From the NCBI GenBank assembly GCA_003574685.1, contig QOCQ01000021.1, forward strand, positions 1 through 64,000: a stretch of 64,000 nucleotides of DNA, written 5' to 3'. The translations under genes were made by a program, and so were the position numbers. The notes beneath the pieces are model-generated. The model was not told the DNA's origin. It did not search any database and saw only the letters and a program-made list of their open reading frames with translations. Below are positions 29,107 through 37,680 of this stretch, one piece after another (the first letter of the stretch is position 1; every line of letters starts with the position of its first letter). The stretch is from Rhodospirillaceae bacterium SYSU D60007. Lineage in GTDB: Bacteria > Pseudomonadota > Alphaproteobacteria > Reyranellales > Reyranellaceae.

Positions 29107-29907
29107 ATGGACTTCACGGGCAAGGTCGCACTGGTTACCGGCGGGGCCAACGGCATTGGCCGGGCCACCGCGCTGGCGTTTGCCGGCCGCGGCGCCAAAG
29201 TGGTTGTCGTGGACCGGGACTCGGCGGCGGGCGAAGGCACGGCCGGCGGCATCCGCCAGCAAGGCGGCGAGGCGCGGTTTGTGACGGCTGACGTCACGAA
29301 GGCAGCAGACGTGCAGGCCTACGTGAAGAGCACGCTCGATGCCTTCGGCCGCATCGACTGCTTCTTCAACAATGCCGGCATCGAAGGCCGGGTGCAGCCC
29401 ACGGCCGAATATGATGAGGCGATGTTCGACGCCGTGATGGGCGTCAACGTCAAGGGCGTCTTTCTGGGCCTGCGGCATGTGTTGCCGGTTATGCTGGCGC
29501 AGAAGGCCGGCACGATCGTGAACACGGCCTCGGTAGCGGGGCTGGTGGGCACGCCTGGCATGCCCGCCTACGTCGCCTCCAAGCATGCCGTGATCGGCCT
29601 CACCAAGACGGTATCGGGAGAGGTCGCCAAACATGGCATCAGGGTCAATGCCGTGTGCCCCGGCCCGGTCGACACCCGCATGATCCATGCGCTCGAGGCG
29701 CAGCTCCGGCCGGACGATCCCGCGGCCGCCAGCGAACGCTACCAGGCCTCCATCCCGTCGGGGCGCTACACGACGCCCGAGGAAATCGCCAACGTGGTGC
29801 TGTTCCTGTCGTCGGACCTGTCGGGCAATGTCACCGGCGCGCAGTGGGTGATTGATGGCGGCCGCACGGCCACCGGTGGCGCCGCCACGCAGGCCATGCA
29901 GAAGTAG
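29107..29907 (+). CDS. SDR family oxidoreductase
   Basis: The 266-residue short-chain dehydrogenase has the GGANGIGRATA cofactor loop (residues 11-21), DRDSAAGE after strand 2 (Asp suggests NAD preference), FNNAGIEG, catalytic NTASVAG and YVASK, and a C-terminal VIDGGRTA. It resembles glucose/3-oxoacyl-type reductases; the exact substrate is unknown. A GGAGGGGTGCC site precedes the ATG. It converges on the luciferase-like gene with three bases between stops, so it is not in that operon, although it could work in the same pathway. Confidence 0.88.
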   Translation: MDFTGKVALVTGGANGIGRATALAFAGRGAKVVVVDRDSAAGEGTAGGIRQQGGEARFVTADVTKAADVQAYVKSTLDAFGRIDCFFNNAGIEGRVQPTAEYDEAMFDAVMGVNVKGVFLGLRHVLPVMLAQKAGTIVNTASVAGLVGTPGMPAYVASKHAVIGLTKTVSGEVAKHGIRVNAVCPGPVDTRMIHALEAQLRPDDPAAASERYQASIPSGRYTTPEEIANVVLFLSSDLSGNVTGAQWVIDGGRTATGGAATQAMQK

Positions 29908-29910
29908 GCC

Positions 29911-31113
29911 TTATTCCGCAGCCACGGTTGCGGATCGTTCCGGCGCAGGGCTCAGCTCGCGCAGGCGGGGCAGCACCTCCCGGGCGAACAGGGTGATATT
30001 CGCGACGGTGTCCTTGTGGTCAAGGAAGCCACCCTGGCCGAAGAACAGCAGGTGGCCGAAGCCGCCGATGCGTTCGTTGAAAGCGCGAATCTGGTTGAAG
30101 ACGTCGTCGGGCGTGCCGGCGAACACCGTATCCGACGCCATGAACTGCTCCACCGTCGCGGTGCGGTGGTCCACGGGCTTGCCCTCGCGGTCGAGCACGA
30201 AGCCGCCCCGCTTCGGCCCCGCCTTCAGCATCGCCACGTTGGCGCCGACGGAATTATAGCCCGGCGGATTGGTGAACGGCTCCAGCACCACAGGCGCCGT
30301 GCGCACATAGCCGGCGGCGAGGTCGGCGCGGCGATAGCCTTCTTGTGTTGTGTTGCCGACGCCGACGACGGCGGCATAGGCGAAGCGGTCGGGCTCGGCC
30401 GTCCAGCCCAGCTCCCGGGCCCGCTGGCGGTAGGCCTCGAACATCGGCCCGGCGACCGCGCCGGACAACAGGGTGCCCACGACATGCCCGCGCTCGGCCG
30501 CCGCGCGCCCGGTCTCGGGGCTCAGCCCCGTCATCCACACCGGCGGGGTCGGCTGCTGCAGCGGCCGCGGCCAGATGTTGACATTGCGGTAATGAAAGAA
30601 CTCGCCCTCCCAGTTGAACGGCCCGTCGGTGGTCGACATCGCCTTCAGGATCAGGTCGTGCGCCTCCCAGTAGCGGCGCATCAGGTTGGCCGGGTTGCTG
30701 TTGGCCGGCGCAATCTCGTAGGGCGCGCCCTTGACCAGCCCCATCTCCAGCCGGCCGCCCGAGAGCACGTCGAGCCACGCCATCTCCTCGGCGACGCGCA
30801 CCGGATCGGGCCGGTTGGCGATCGGCGTGCCCAGCGACAGCAGCCGCGCCCGCTTCGTCTCGCGCGCCAGGATCGCCAGCGCCATCGATACCGACACCGT
30901 GAGGCAGGTCGCGGTGCTGTGGTGCTCGTTGACCATGATGTCGAGCCCGACCTCGTCGCACAGTGCGAACTCGTCGAGGTAGCGGTTCAACAGGCCGTAC
31001 CCCACCTGCGGGTCGAAGTTCCGGTTGGGCAGCACCACGCGCAGCGAGCCGCGGCTGAGACCCTCCTCCCACGCCGGGTGATAGGCCATCTCCGAGAAGT
31101 ACCAGACGCGCAT
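29911..31113 (-). CDS. LLM class flavin-dependent oxidoreductase (module 1)
   Basis: This 400-residue bacterial-luciferase-like monooxygenase uses reduced flavin and O2 to oxidise an unknown substrate. Landmarks: MRVWYFSEMAYHP, the VNEHHSTATCLTVSV strand with the conserved EHH, LLSLGTPIANRPDPVRVAEE, and GGRLEMGLVKGAP. The start at 31113 is the family N terminus; the longer frame enters the upstream hydrolase. It is 16 bases after an alpha/beta hydrolase gene, and a second hydrolase-LLM pair lies just upstream, so this is a tandem duplicate. Confidence 0.88.
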   Translation of the reverse strand: MRVWYFSEMAYHPAWEEGLSRGSLRVVLPNRNFDPQVGYGLLNRYLDEFALCDEVGLDIMVNEHHSTATCLTVSVSMALAILARETKRARLLSLGTPIANRPDPVRVAEEMAWLDVLSGGRLEMGLVKGAPYEIAPANSNPANLMRRYWEAHDLILKAMSTTDGPFNWEGEFFHYRNVNIWPRPLQQPTPPVWMTGLSPETGRAAAERGHVVGTLLSGAVAGPMFEAYRQRARELGWTAEPDRFAYAAVVGVGNTTQEGYRRADLAAGYVRTAPVVLEPFTNPPGYNSVGANVAMLKAGPKRGGFVLDREGKPVDHRTATVEQFMASDTVFAGTPDDVFNQIRAFNERIGGFGHLLFFGQGGFLDHKDTVANITLFAREVLPRLRELSPAPERSATVAAE

Positions 31114-31129
31114 GGCTTGCCCCTTCAGC

Positions 31130-31912
31130 CTATGACGGCCCCTGCCCGTCCACGAACGCGCGCACGCGCGCGACGAACTGTTCCGGCTGCTCCCAATGCG
31201 GGAAATGGCCGGCCTGCGGGATGATCTCCAGCCGCGCACCGGGTATGGCCTCCCGCCAGCCCTCGCCATAGGCCGGCGTCACGATGCCGTCGCATTCGCC
31301 CCACAGCAGCAGGGTCGGCAGATCGATCCGATGCAGCCAGCGCTTGAGCCGGGGGTTGTGCATGTAGGGCTTCCAGCCGAACAGCGTGAACGCATCGCGG
31401 CCGCGGACCCGGCCGGCGATCTCGCTGTCGCTCATGACCGTATAGTCGACCGTGCCGTTCGCCGGGTCGGCCCAGGCCAGCTTCATGTACTCGGCACGCG
31501 GAAGGCCGTGCATGTCGGCGATGTCGCGATCCTGTACGCCACCGTTCTTGATGCCCAGCGGGTCCACCAGCACCAGCCGCGAGAAACGCCTGGTGTCGCG
31601 CACCGCCATCTCGGCCGCGATCCAGCCGCCGAAGCAGGCGCCGGCGACAACGGCGTCCTTGAGCTCCATCCGGGCGGCAAGGTCGAGATAGAGATAGGCG
31701 AGATCATCGACGCTGCTCATCCAGCCCGGCAGTTCGGACTGGCCATAGCCCGGGTGCGCGGGTGCGATGACGCGATAATGCGCGGCCAGCAAATCAAGCC
31801 ACGGCCGCTGCGGTTCCAGCCCTTCTCCGGCATGCAGGAACAGCAGCGCCCGGCCCTCGCCGCGTTCGATGACGTCAAGCGACACGCCGGCTACGGAGAT
31901 GCTTGTCGACAC
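31130..31912 (-). CDS. Alpha/beta hydrolase with Cys nucleophile position (module 1)
   Basis: The 260-residue alpha/beta-fold protein starts with GTG. The nucleophile elbow is GACFGG, placing Cys93 where a Ser is usual. Candidate acid and base are Asp208 (GECDGIV) and His236 (AGHFPHW). A Cys nucleophile is known from dienelactone hydrolases, so it may be a true Cys hydrolase, but overall similarity is to Ser-type C-C or ester hydrolases. It lies immediately upstream of the LLM gene and probably acts on its product or substrate. Its paralogue (module 2) has the same length. Confidence 0.87.
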   Translation of the reverse strand: MSTSISVAGVSLDVIERGEGRALLFLHAGEGLEPQRPWLDLLAAHYRVIAPAHPGYGQSELPGWMSSVDDLAYLYLDLAARMELKDAVVAGACFGGWIAAEMAVRDTRRFSRLVLVDPLGIKNGGVQDRDIADMHGLPRAEYMKLAWADPANGTVDYTVMSDSEIAGRVRGRDAFTLFGWKPYMHNPRLKRWLHRIDLPTLLLWGECDGIVTPAYGEGWREAIPGARLEIIPQAGHFPHWEQPEQFVARVRAFVDGQGPS

Positions 31913-31942
31913 GTTTGTCTCTTGGGCGGCCGTGAGTCACGT

Positions 31943-32041
31943 GCTGGGAGCGCGCCACTCCAGTGGCGCATTGGCGCGCAGCGCCAACTCATGAGCCGGC
32001 CCTTCGGGCCGGTGCGCCACTGGAGTGGCGCGCCCCCGGCG
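31943..32041. repeat. Palindromic repeat family B, copy 2, reaching into a coding 3' end
   Basis: The ends match copy 1: GCTGGGAGCGCGCCACTCCA on the left and the inverted GCGCCACTGGAGTGGCGCG on the right. The centre is different and contains its own small palindrome (GGCCCTTCGGGCC). Roughly the last 17 codons of the module-2 LLM gene lie inside it. Confidence 0.8.
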
Positions 32042-33284
32042 TGACAGACGTTATCGCCGCGGCCTTCTTGAGGTCCTGCGAATAGGCGATGCTGACCGGG
32101 ACGTCGGCTTCGAAGGGGCTCTTCAGGCCCAGCCGGTCGCCGTGCTCACGAAGGGCCGGCAGCACCTCCTGCGCCAGCAGGCGGATACAGGTCTTGGAGT
32201 CTTCGTGCGAGACGGCGCCGTCATTGGCCCACAGCGCCATGATGCTGGGCCGCGTCTCGTCGAGGATACGCTTGAGCTGCGGGATCACCGTTTTCGGCGT
32301 CCCGGCGATGATCTGCATGTCCTTGAGCTGCTGCTCGAAGTCTGGCCGGCCGCGCGGGCTGATGGCGCGGCCCGAGGCGAACTCGACAAAGGCGCGGCGC
32401 TGGGTGGGCGAGAAATAGCCCGACGGGCTGCTCCACACGGGATGCGCCAGGCCGGTGAACTCGCCCTGCATCCACATGAACTGGCGTGCGTTCTCGATCG
32501 CCTTCTCCTCGGTTTCCGCCACATGCACGCGCTGCAGATAGCCGCGGTTCTCGGGCCCGGCCGTGTAGCCGGCCTCGGCGGCGGCCTCGTCATAGGTCTG
32601 CCAGATCTTCTTCGTCGCCTCGATCGAGGTATTGAGCGCGATATAGGGATAGCGCTGGCGCGCCGACCAGATAATCGTCTCGCGGCTCACCACGCCCGGG
32701 ATCCAGACCCGCGGATAGGGCTTCTGCAGCGGCACCGCCCAGGGGTTCACCACGCGATGCTGGTAGTGCGTGCCTTCCCAGCGGAACGGTCCGGGCTGGG
32801 TCCACGCCTTCACGATCAGATCATGCGCCTCCTCGAAGCGCTCGCGATTGAAGGCGGGGTTGACGCCGGTCGCGAGCTGCTCCTGGCCGCCGCCCCGCAC
32901 AAACCCCGACACCAGCCGGCCTTTGGAGATCATGTCGATCATCGCCAGCTCTTCGGCCAGGCGTACCGGATTCTCGGCCAGCGGCAGCGGATTGCCCAGC
33001 AGCACCAGCTTCACCCGTTTCGTGACGCCCGCGAGAACGCTGGCGAACACATTGGCCTTGGCCTGCATGCAGAACGGCGCGTTGTGGTGCTCGTTCAGCA
33101 TGATGCCGTCGAAGCCGGCTTCCTCGGCCACGACGTACTGCTCCAGGTACTCGTTGTAGAGCCGGCTGCCGGCGACGGGATCGAAGTGGCGGTTGGAGAA
33201 CATCAGCGCCGTGGCACCGAACTTGAGCCCCTCCGCCGAGGAATAGGCCGACATCGGCTGCTCGGTGAAAAACATGAAGTGCAT
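31989..33284 (-). CDS. LLM class flavin-dependent oxidoreductase (module 2)
   Basis: The 431-residue luciferase-like monooxygenase is a paralogue of the module-1 enzyme. It has MHFMFFTEQPM, FDGIMLNEHHNAPFC (EHH as in module 1), LVLLGNPLPLAENPVRLAEE and GRLVSGFVRGGGQE. A good ribosome site (GGAGG) precedes ATG 33284. The enzyme domain seems to end near SIAYSQDLKKAAA; the last residues (about ARHSSGAPARRAGS) are translated from the family-B repeat. It lies 45 bases after the module-2 hydrolase. Confidence 0.87.
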   Translation of the reverse strand: MHFMFFTEQPMSAYSSAEGLKFGATALMFSNRHFDPVAGSRLYNEYLEQYVVAEEAGFDGIMLNEHHNAPFCMQAKANVFASVLAGVTKRVKLVLLGNPLPLAENPVRLAEELAMIDMISKGRLVSGFVRGGGQEQLATGVNPAFNRERFEEAHDLIVKAWTQPGPFRWEGTHYQHRVVNPWAVPLQKPYPRVWIPGVVSRETIIWSARQRYPYIALNTSIEATKKIWQTYDEAAAEAGYTAGPENRGYLQRVHVAETEEKAIENARQFMWMQGEFTGLAHPVWSSPSGYFSPTQRRAFVEFASGRAISPRGRPDFEQQLKDMQIIAGTPKTVIPQLKRILDETRPSIMALWANDGAVSHEDSKTCIRLLAQEVLPALREHGDRLGLKSPFEADVPVSIAYSQDLKKAAAITSVTPGARHSSGAPARRAGS

Positions 33285-33329
33285 GGCGGGCCTCCTCTGG
33301 CCGGCGCTGTCAAGCCAGTGGCGGTCGCG

Positions 33330-34112
33330 TCACTTCGTGCCCGCGAACGACCTCACCAGCGACGCAAGCGCCTCCGGTTTCTCCATGTCGACACAGTGTC
33401 CGCAATCCTTGACGATCTCGAGCCGCGCGCCGGGCAATGACGCGGCGTAGACCTTGCCGGCGCTGAGCGGCACCACGCGGTCGTCACTGCCCCACACGAC
33501 CAGTGCCGGCGCCCGCACGCCGCCCAGAAGATGCGGCAGGGTCTGGCTGTACATGTAGGGCTTCCAGGCGATGCGGAAGCTCATCTCGCGGCAGATGTCC
33601 CATTGCTCGAGCTGATCGGTGCTGGGCTCGGCGCCGTAGACGGCGGCGAATGCCTCTGCGGTGTGAAAGCCGGCGCGCGCGTAGTCGATATAGCTCAGCA
33701 GCGCCTGGTCGAGGATGTCGCCCTCCGGCGGCTTCAGGCCCATGGCGCCGACCAGGACCAGGCGCTCGACATCGCGCGGCGCCATCGTCGCCATCTCGGC
33801 CGCGATCCAGCCGCCAAACCCCAGCCCCACCAGCGAGGCGCGTTCGATGCCCAGCCCGGCCAGCAGCCAGCGGTACATGACGGCCACGTCGCGCACGCTG
33901 CGCGCCCATTCCGGCCGCGGCGACTTGCCATAGCCGGGATGGTGCGGCACCAGCACGTCGAAGCGCTGCGCCAGCGCGTCATAAAACGGCAACCGTTCCA
34001 GCGTGCCGATATCGTGATGCAGGACCAGCAGCGGCGCACCCTTGCCCGCACGCGACACATGCAGCTTCACGCCCGCGATTTCGACGGGCCTGTCCGACCA
34101 CGCGACCGTCAT
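33330..34112 (-). CDS. Alpha/beta hydrolase lacking the Ser nucleophile (module 2)
   Basis: This 260-residue alpha/beta-fold protein has the usual HHPGYGKS oxyanion segment, but the nucleophile elbow is GLGFGG: Gly98 (codon GGG) replaces Ser. Asp210 or Asp211 and His239 (CGHCVD) remain. It either lost hydrolysis, or uses a cofactor-independent mechanism, or the residue change is a sequencing artefact. It is paralogous to the module-1 hydrolase, sharing FGGWIAAEMA. The start at 34112 (MTVAWSDRP) is preferred to a longer frame. Confidence 0.85.
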   Translation of the reverse strand: MTVAWSDRPVEIAGVKLHVSRAGKGAPLLVLHHDIGTLERLPFYDALAQRFDVLVPHHPGYGKSPRPEWARSVRDVAVMYRWLLAGLGIERASLVGLGFGGWIAAEMATMAPRDVERLVLVGAMGLKPPEGDILDQALLSYIDYARAGFHTAEAFAAVYGAEPSTDQLEQWDICREMSFRIAWKPYMYSQTLPHLLGGVRAPALVVWGSDDRVVPLSAGKVYAASLPGARLEIVKDCGHCVDMEKPEALASLVRSFAGTK

Positions 34113-34229
34113 GCCGTTTCCCTGTTCTCGTTGGAGAACGACGGTCGCAACGGTGGCACAGCGAGTCAACCGCACCCGCTTGCGGTGAATGCAACCCTGT
34201 CAGTCGCCACCGGTGAGGGGCTGTCCTGC

Positions 34230-34480
34230 ATTGCCCTGCCGGGAGCGCGCATACCTGATCCTGATTACCGGCTGGCTCCGCCGGACGATGTTCGTCGGTA
34301 GAAAACTGCTTCATGGTGAGCCTGTCGAACCATGAAGCAGCCCGCACTGCCGCTGTGCGACGCCTTCATGGTTCGACCCGGTGGATGCGAAGCATCCACC
34401 TGTGCTCACCATGAAGGCTATTTCGACGCCGTACCTCGCCTCCACATGCATCAGCGGAGCCAGCCGGGTCATCAGGTTCA
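34230..34480. repeat. Repeat family C, long composite copy
   Basis: It holds an inverted CCTGATTACCGGCTGGCTCC block (34259-34278), TCGAACCATGAAG (34325-34337), its inverse CTTCATGGTTCGA (34364-34376), and the direct GGAGCCAGCCGGG...ATCAGG block (ending 34476). The same modules make up copy 1 at the left end of the window. It fills most of the 450-base gap between the module-2 hydrolase and the RidA gene; no gene is visible there. Confidence 0.7.
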
Positions 34481-34564
34481 CATACGGCCAATCCGCTCGA
34501 ACCTTCCCCTGCCGTTGCTTCTTGTTAGTGGCGCGCTCCAGGCGAGGGGTTTGAGAAATGCGGG

Positions 34565-34960
34565 CTACTTGCCGTCGGGCAGGACGGCGGTGGCCTCGAT
34601 CTCCACCAGAAGGCCGGGCACGGCGAGCGCGGTGATGCCGATCAGCGCCGAGGCACAGCGCGACTTCTTGAACCAGCGCGCGATCTCGTTGCCGATCAGG
34701 GTGCCGTCACGGATGTCGGTGCAATAGATCGTCAGCCGCGTCACGTCGTCCATTTTCGCGCCGGCGCTGCGAAGGGCGGCGGCGATCTTGCCCATGGTGA
34801 TGCGGGTCTGCGCGCCGGCGTCCTTGCCGCGCACCTTGCCCTTGCTGTCGAGCGATGTCGTGCCGGCGACAAAGACGAACGGTCCGGCTTTCACGGTGCG
34901 CACATACCAGTTGGCGACTTCCGTGCCGTCGGGAAACTCCTGGCGCGTCATGGTCGGCAT
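34565..34960 (-). CDS. RidA family protein
   Basis: The 131-residue member of the RidA/YjgF/UK114 family is a small trimeric enzyme that hydrolyses reactive enamine or imine intermediates. It has GPFVFVAGTTSLDSKGKV, a long helix (AGAQTRITMGKIAAAL), CTDIRDG and the C-terminal LVEIEATAVL. The catalytic Arg common in true RidA is not obvious at the usual place near the C terminus, so it may belong to a divergent Rid subgroup. It is divergent from the LysE gene. Confidence 0.83.
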   Translation of the reverse strand: MPTMTRQEFPDGTEVANWYVRTVKAGPFVFVAGTTSLDSKGKVRGKDAGAQTRITMGKIAAALRSAGAKMDDVTRLTIYCTDIRDGTLIGNEIARWFKKSRCASALIGITALAVPGLLVEIEATAVLPDGK

Positions 34961-35100
34961 CTCCCCCTGTGGCTGATCGGATCGGTGCGAAGAGCATCAC
35001 AATCTCCGACCGAACACCACAACCGATGTTTGACGCGGCTCTTGCCCGTCGCGTCCTTTGCATGGATAGGTTGCCGCCTGTTGGATTGGGGATGCTGCGA

Positions 35101-35718
35101 ATGTCGCTGGAGCTCTATCTCACCTACGTTGTGGCCTGCGTGGTGTTCACCATCGTGCCGGGGCCGGCGGTGGCTCTGGTCGTCGCCAACGGCCTTACGC
35201 ACGGCACACGCGCCGGGCTGCTCAACGTGGCGGGTATGCAGTTGGCGCTGGCGGCGATGATGGCGGTCCTGGTGGTCGGTCTCGCCTCGATCGTCGAAAC
35301 CATGGGCGTGTGGTTCGACTGGCTGCGGCTGGCCGGTGCGGCCTATCTCGTGTGGCTGGGCTGGAAACTGCTGCGCAAGCCTATCGGCAACGTCGAAGCC
35401 TCTGCCGAGGCGCCCCAGCCGGCCGGGGGCTTTTTCCTGCAGGGCTTCCTGGTGATGGCGAGCAATCCCAAGGCGCTGATCTTCTTCGGCGCCTTCATTC
35501 CGCAGTTCATGAGTCCCGGCGCGGACTACCTGGGGCAGATCGTCCTGCTTTGTGCTACGGCGATGCTTGTGGCGCTGGTGACGGACAGTGCCTACGCCGT
35601 CCTCACGGGCCGCGCCCGCAACATGTTCTCGCGCCAGCGCGTGCGGCTGATGTCGCGCATCAGCGGCGTGACGCTGATCGGCGGCGGCATCTGGCTCGCC
35701 TTCTCGCGTGGCCGATGA
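35101..35718 (+). CDS. LysE family translocator
   Basis: The 205-residue inner-membrane protein has about six hydrophobic segments and the family signature TIVPGPAVALVVANGLTHGT near the N terminus, then GAAYLVWLGWKLLRKP and MASNPKALIFFGAFIPQFM. LysE/RhtB proteins export amino acids or similar metabolites. ATG 35101 is chosen; an ATG nine bases upstream is also possible. A family-A repeat follows directly. Confidence 0.88.
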   Translation: MSLELYLTYVVACVVFTIVPGPAVALVVANGLTHGTRAGLLNVAGMQLALAAMMAVLVVGLASIVETMGVWFDWLRLAGAAYLVWLGWKLLRKPIGNVEASAEAPQPAGGFFLQGFLVMASNPKALIFFGAFIPQFMSPGADYLGQIVLLCATAMLVALVTDSAYAVLTGRARNMFSRQRVRLMSRISGVTLIGGGIWLAFSRGR

Positions 35719-35727
35719 CGGGTCTTT

Positions 35728-35867
35728 CCTTCCCCCGGAGGGGGAAGGTGCCCGAAGGGCGGAAGGGGGATGGTTCAACACCTACGGTGTCTGACTATTG
35801 ACGCCGTGCTCGTTGAGGCATCCCCCTTCCGGCGCTGGCGCGCCACCTTCCCCCTCCGGGGTAAGGG
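35728..35867. repeat. Palindromic repeat family A, copy 3
   Basis: CCTTCCCCCGGAGGGGGAAG on the left and CCACCTTCCCCCTCCGGGGT on the right; one base differs from the other copies in the right arm. The centre is most like copy 2. It separates LysE from the convergent dehydrogenase and probably lies in both 3' ends. Confidence 0.85.
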
Positions 35868-35879
35868 ATTTCGCCTATA

Positions 35880-36782
35880 TCAGCCCAGCTCTTCCAGATA
35901 TTTGTAGATCGCCGTGTGGTCGGTGTCCTTGCCGAGCTTGGTCATGGCGTCGGTCCAGATGTCGGCCATGGCGTGCATGGTGTCGGCGCGTACGCCCATC
36001 TGGTCGGCGAGCTCGGCTGCGGTCTTGAGGTCCTTCGACATCAGGGCCATGGCAAAGCCCGCCGCGTAGTTGCGCGGGATCACGAACGGCCGCGCCTTGA
36101 CCTGCGTGCTGTTGCTCATGCCGCTGGAGGTGTTGAGCACGTCGACCATGACGGTGGGATCGAGGCCGAATTTCTCGCCGACCATCAGCGCTTCGCACAT
36201 CGACAGCAGGCTGGTGGCCGAGAGGTAGTTGTTGAGCGCCTTGAGCGCATGGCCCGAACCGATCGGGCCGGTGTGGAAGACGGATTTGCCCATCGCCAGC
36301 AGCAGCGGCCGGCACTGCTCGACGTCCTCGGCGGCGCCGCCGGCCATGATGGCGAGCGAGCCGTCGACGGCGCGGCGCACCCCGCCGGATACGGGTGCAT
36401 CGATGCAGCGCAGGCCGCGCGCGGCGAGATCGGCGGCCAGCGCGCGGGTGCCCATCGGGGCGCTCGATGACATGTCGATCACGATGCGCTCGCGCGCCAG
36501 CCCGCTGGCGGCAGCATCGGGCCCATCAAGAACCGCCTGCCGCACCACCTTGCCGTCCGGCAACATGGCGATCACCGCATCGGCACCTTCCGCCGCCGCC
36601 CTGGCCGACGCGGTCGCCAGGGCGGCGGGATGGGCGCCCACAAAGTCGGACAGGGCCTGCTGCGAGGCGTCGTAGACCCGCAGGCGATAGCCGGCAGCGG
36701 CCAGATGGCCGGCCATGGGCTTGCCCATCATGCCAAGGCCGATGAAGGCAATGGTGGCGGGCGGCGTCAGCGATGCAGGCAT
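35880..36782 (-). CDS. NAD(P)-dependent beta-hydroxyacid dehydrogenase
   Basis: The 300-residue 3-hydroxyisobutyrate dehydrogenase-like enzyme has the N-terminal IGLGMMGKPMAGHL cofactor loop, the substrate motif DAPVSGGVRRAVDGSLAIM and catalytic Lys in GSGHALKALNNYL, followed by the all-helical C-terminal domain. It oxidises a beta-hydroxyacid (hydroxyisobutyrate, tartronate semialdehyde or a related compound). It begins six bases after the CMD gene stop, so both are cotranscribed. Confidence 0.9.
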   Translation of the reverse strand: MPASLTPPATIAFIGLGMMGKPMAGHLAAAGYRLRVYDASQQALSDFVGAHPAALATASARAAAEGADAVIAMLPDGKVVRQAVLDGPDAAASGLARERIVIDMSSSAPMGTRALAADLAARGLRCIDAPVSGGVRRAVDGSLAIMAGGAAEDVEQCRPLLLAMGKSVFHTGPIGSGHALKALNNYLSATSLLSMCEALMVGEKFGLDPTVMVDVLNTSSGMSNSTQVKARPFVIPRNYAAGFAMALMSKDLKTAAELADQMGVRADTMHAMADIWTDAMTKLGKDTDHTAIYKYLEELG

Positions 36783-36788
36783 GGGACG

Positions 36789-37109
36789 TCAGCTTTCCTC
36801 GAACACGCTCTTGGCCACGGTGACGGCCGACATTGCCGTGGGCCAACCGGAGTAGAACGCCAGATGCGTGATCAGCTCGATGAGCTCGTCCTGCGTGACG
36901 CCGTTGTTCTGCGCGCGCACGAGATGGCCCCTGAGTTGCTCGGTGCGGCTCAGGGCAACCAGCGCGGCGCAGGTGATCAGGCTGCGGTCGCGCTTGGAGA
37001 GGCCGGGGCGCTCCCAGACATCGCCGAACAGCACCTTCTCGGTCAGGTCGACCAGCTTGGGCGCGAACGCGCCGATGCGCTCGCGCGCGGAAGGCAGGGG
37101 CTTGGCCAT
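36789..37109 (-). CDS. Carboxymuconolactone decarboxylase family protein
   Basis: This 106-residue protein is the second CMD-family member in the window. It has LFGDVWERPGLSKRDRSLIT, LRGHLVRAQNNGVTQDELIE and the helix AFYSGWPTAMSAVTVAK. The redox CxxC of AhpD is missing. It resembles gamma-carboxymuconolactone decarboxylases, but no aromatic-ring-cleavage gene is near. It lies six bases upstream of the hydroxyacid dehydrogenase, and the pair may serve one catabolic step. Confidence 0.85.
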   Translation of the reverse strand: MAKPLPSARERIGAFAPKLVDLTEKVLFGDVWERPGLSKRDRSLITCAALVALSRTEQLRGHLVRAQNNGVTQDELIELITHLAFYSGWPTAMSAVTVAKSVFEES

Positions 37110-37249
37110 GGCGTTCCTCGATGTCGTTGTCGAAACGCCGGCAGTGTAGCACCTGCCTTCAGCCTGCGAAGGCGATGCACCCGCCGCGCCCATGCATTGC
37201 AGCGCTGCGGTCCGGGGCAACTCCCTTCCCCGCGAGGGGGAAAAGGAAA

Positions 37250-37648
37250 CTAGCTGACAGCAATACGCCGTGGCACGGCTTGCTTTGCCTTGGGCAAGGT
37301 GAGCGTGAGGACGCCGTCTCTCAGGTCGGCGCTGATGCCGTCCTGGTTGACCTTGTCCGACAGCGTAAAGGCCCGCGCGTAGTTGCCGACGTTGTACTCG
37401 GCATACACCGGCTCCATGCCGTCATACTTGGTGAAGTCGATCCTGCCCTCCACCTGAAGGACATCACCCTCGAGCTTCACCTCCACGTCGTCCTTCTCCA
37501 CGCCCGGAAGCTCCATCACCAGCGTAAGGGCCTCGTCCGTCTCGTAGATATCGGTGGTGGGAATGTAGTAGCGGGCGGGAACTGTCTTCTCCTCCTTCGA
37601 GGTCAGCTCCTTCTTCTCCTGGACCGCAAGCTCCTGTGGGGCGACCAT
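37250..37648 (-). CDS. Small heat-shock protein (Hsp20), second gene
   Basis: The 132-residue alpha-crystallin-domain chaperone prevents aggregation of unfolding proteins. The domain spans residues about 30-130 with MELPGVEKDDVEVKLEGDVL and the C-terminal LRDGVLTLTLPKAKQAVPRRI. The N-terminal arm is short and charged. It lies 32 bases after another Hsp20 gene and should share its CIRCE/sigma-32 promoter. Confidence 0.93.
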   Translation of the reverse strand: MVAPQELAVQEKKELTSKEEKTVPARYYIPTTDIYETDEALTLVMELPGVEKDDVEVKLEGDVLQVEGRIDFTKYDGMEPVYAEYNVGNYARAFTLSDKVNQDGISADLRDGVLTLTLPKAKQAVPRRIAVS

Positions 37649-37680
37649 CGTAGCCTCCTCGTGTTCGGCATTGAACCTGG

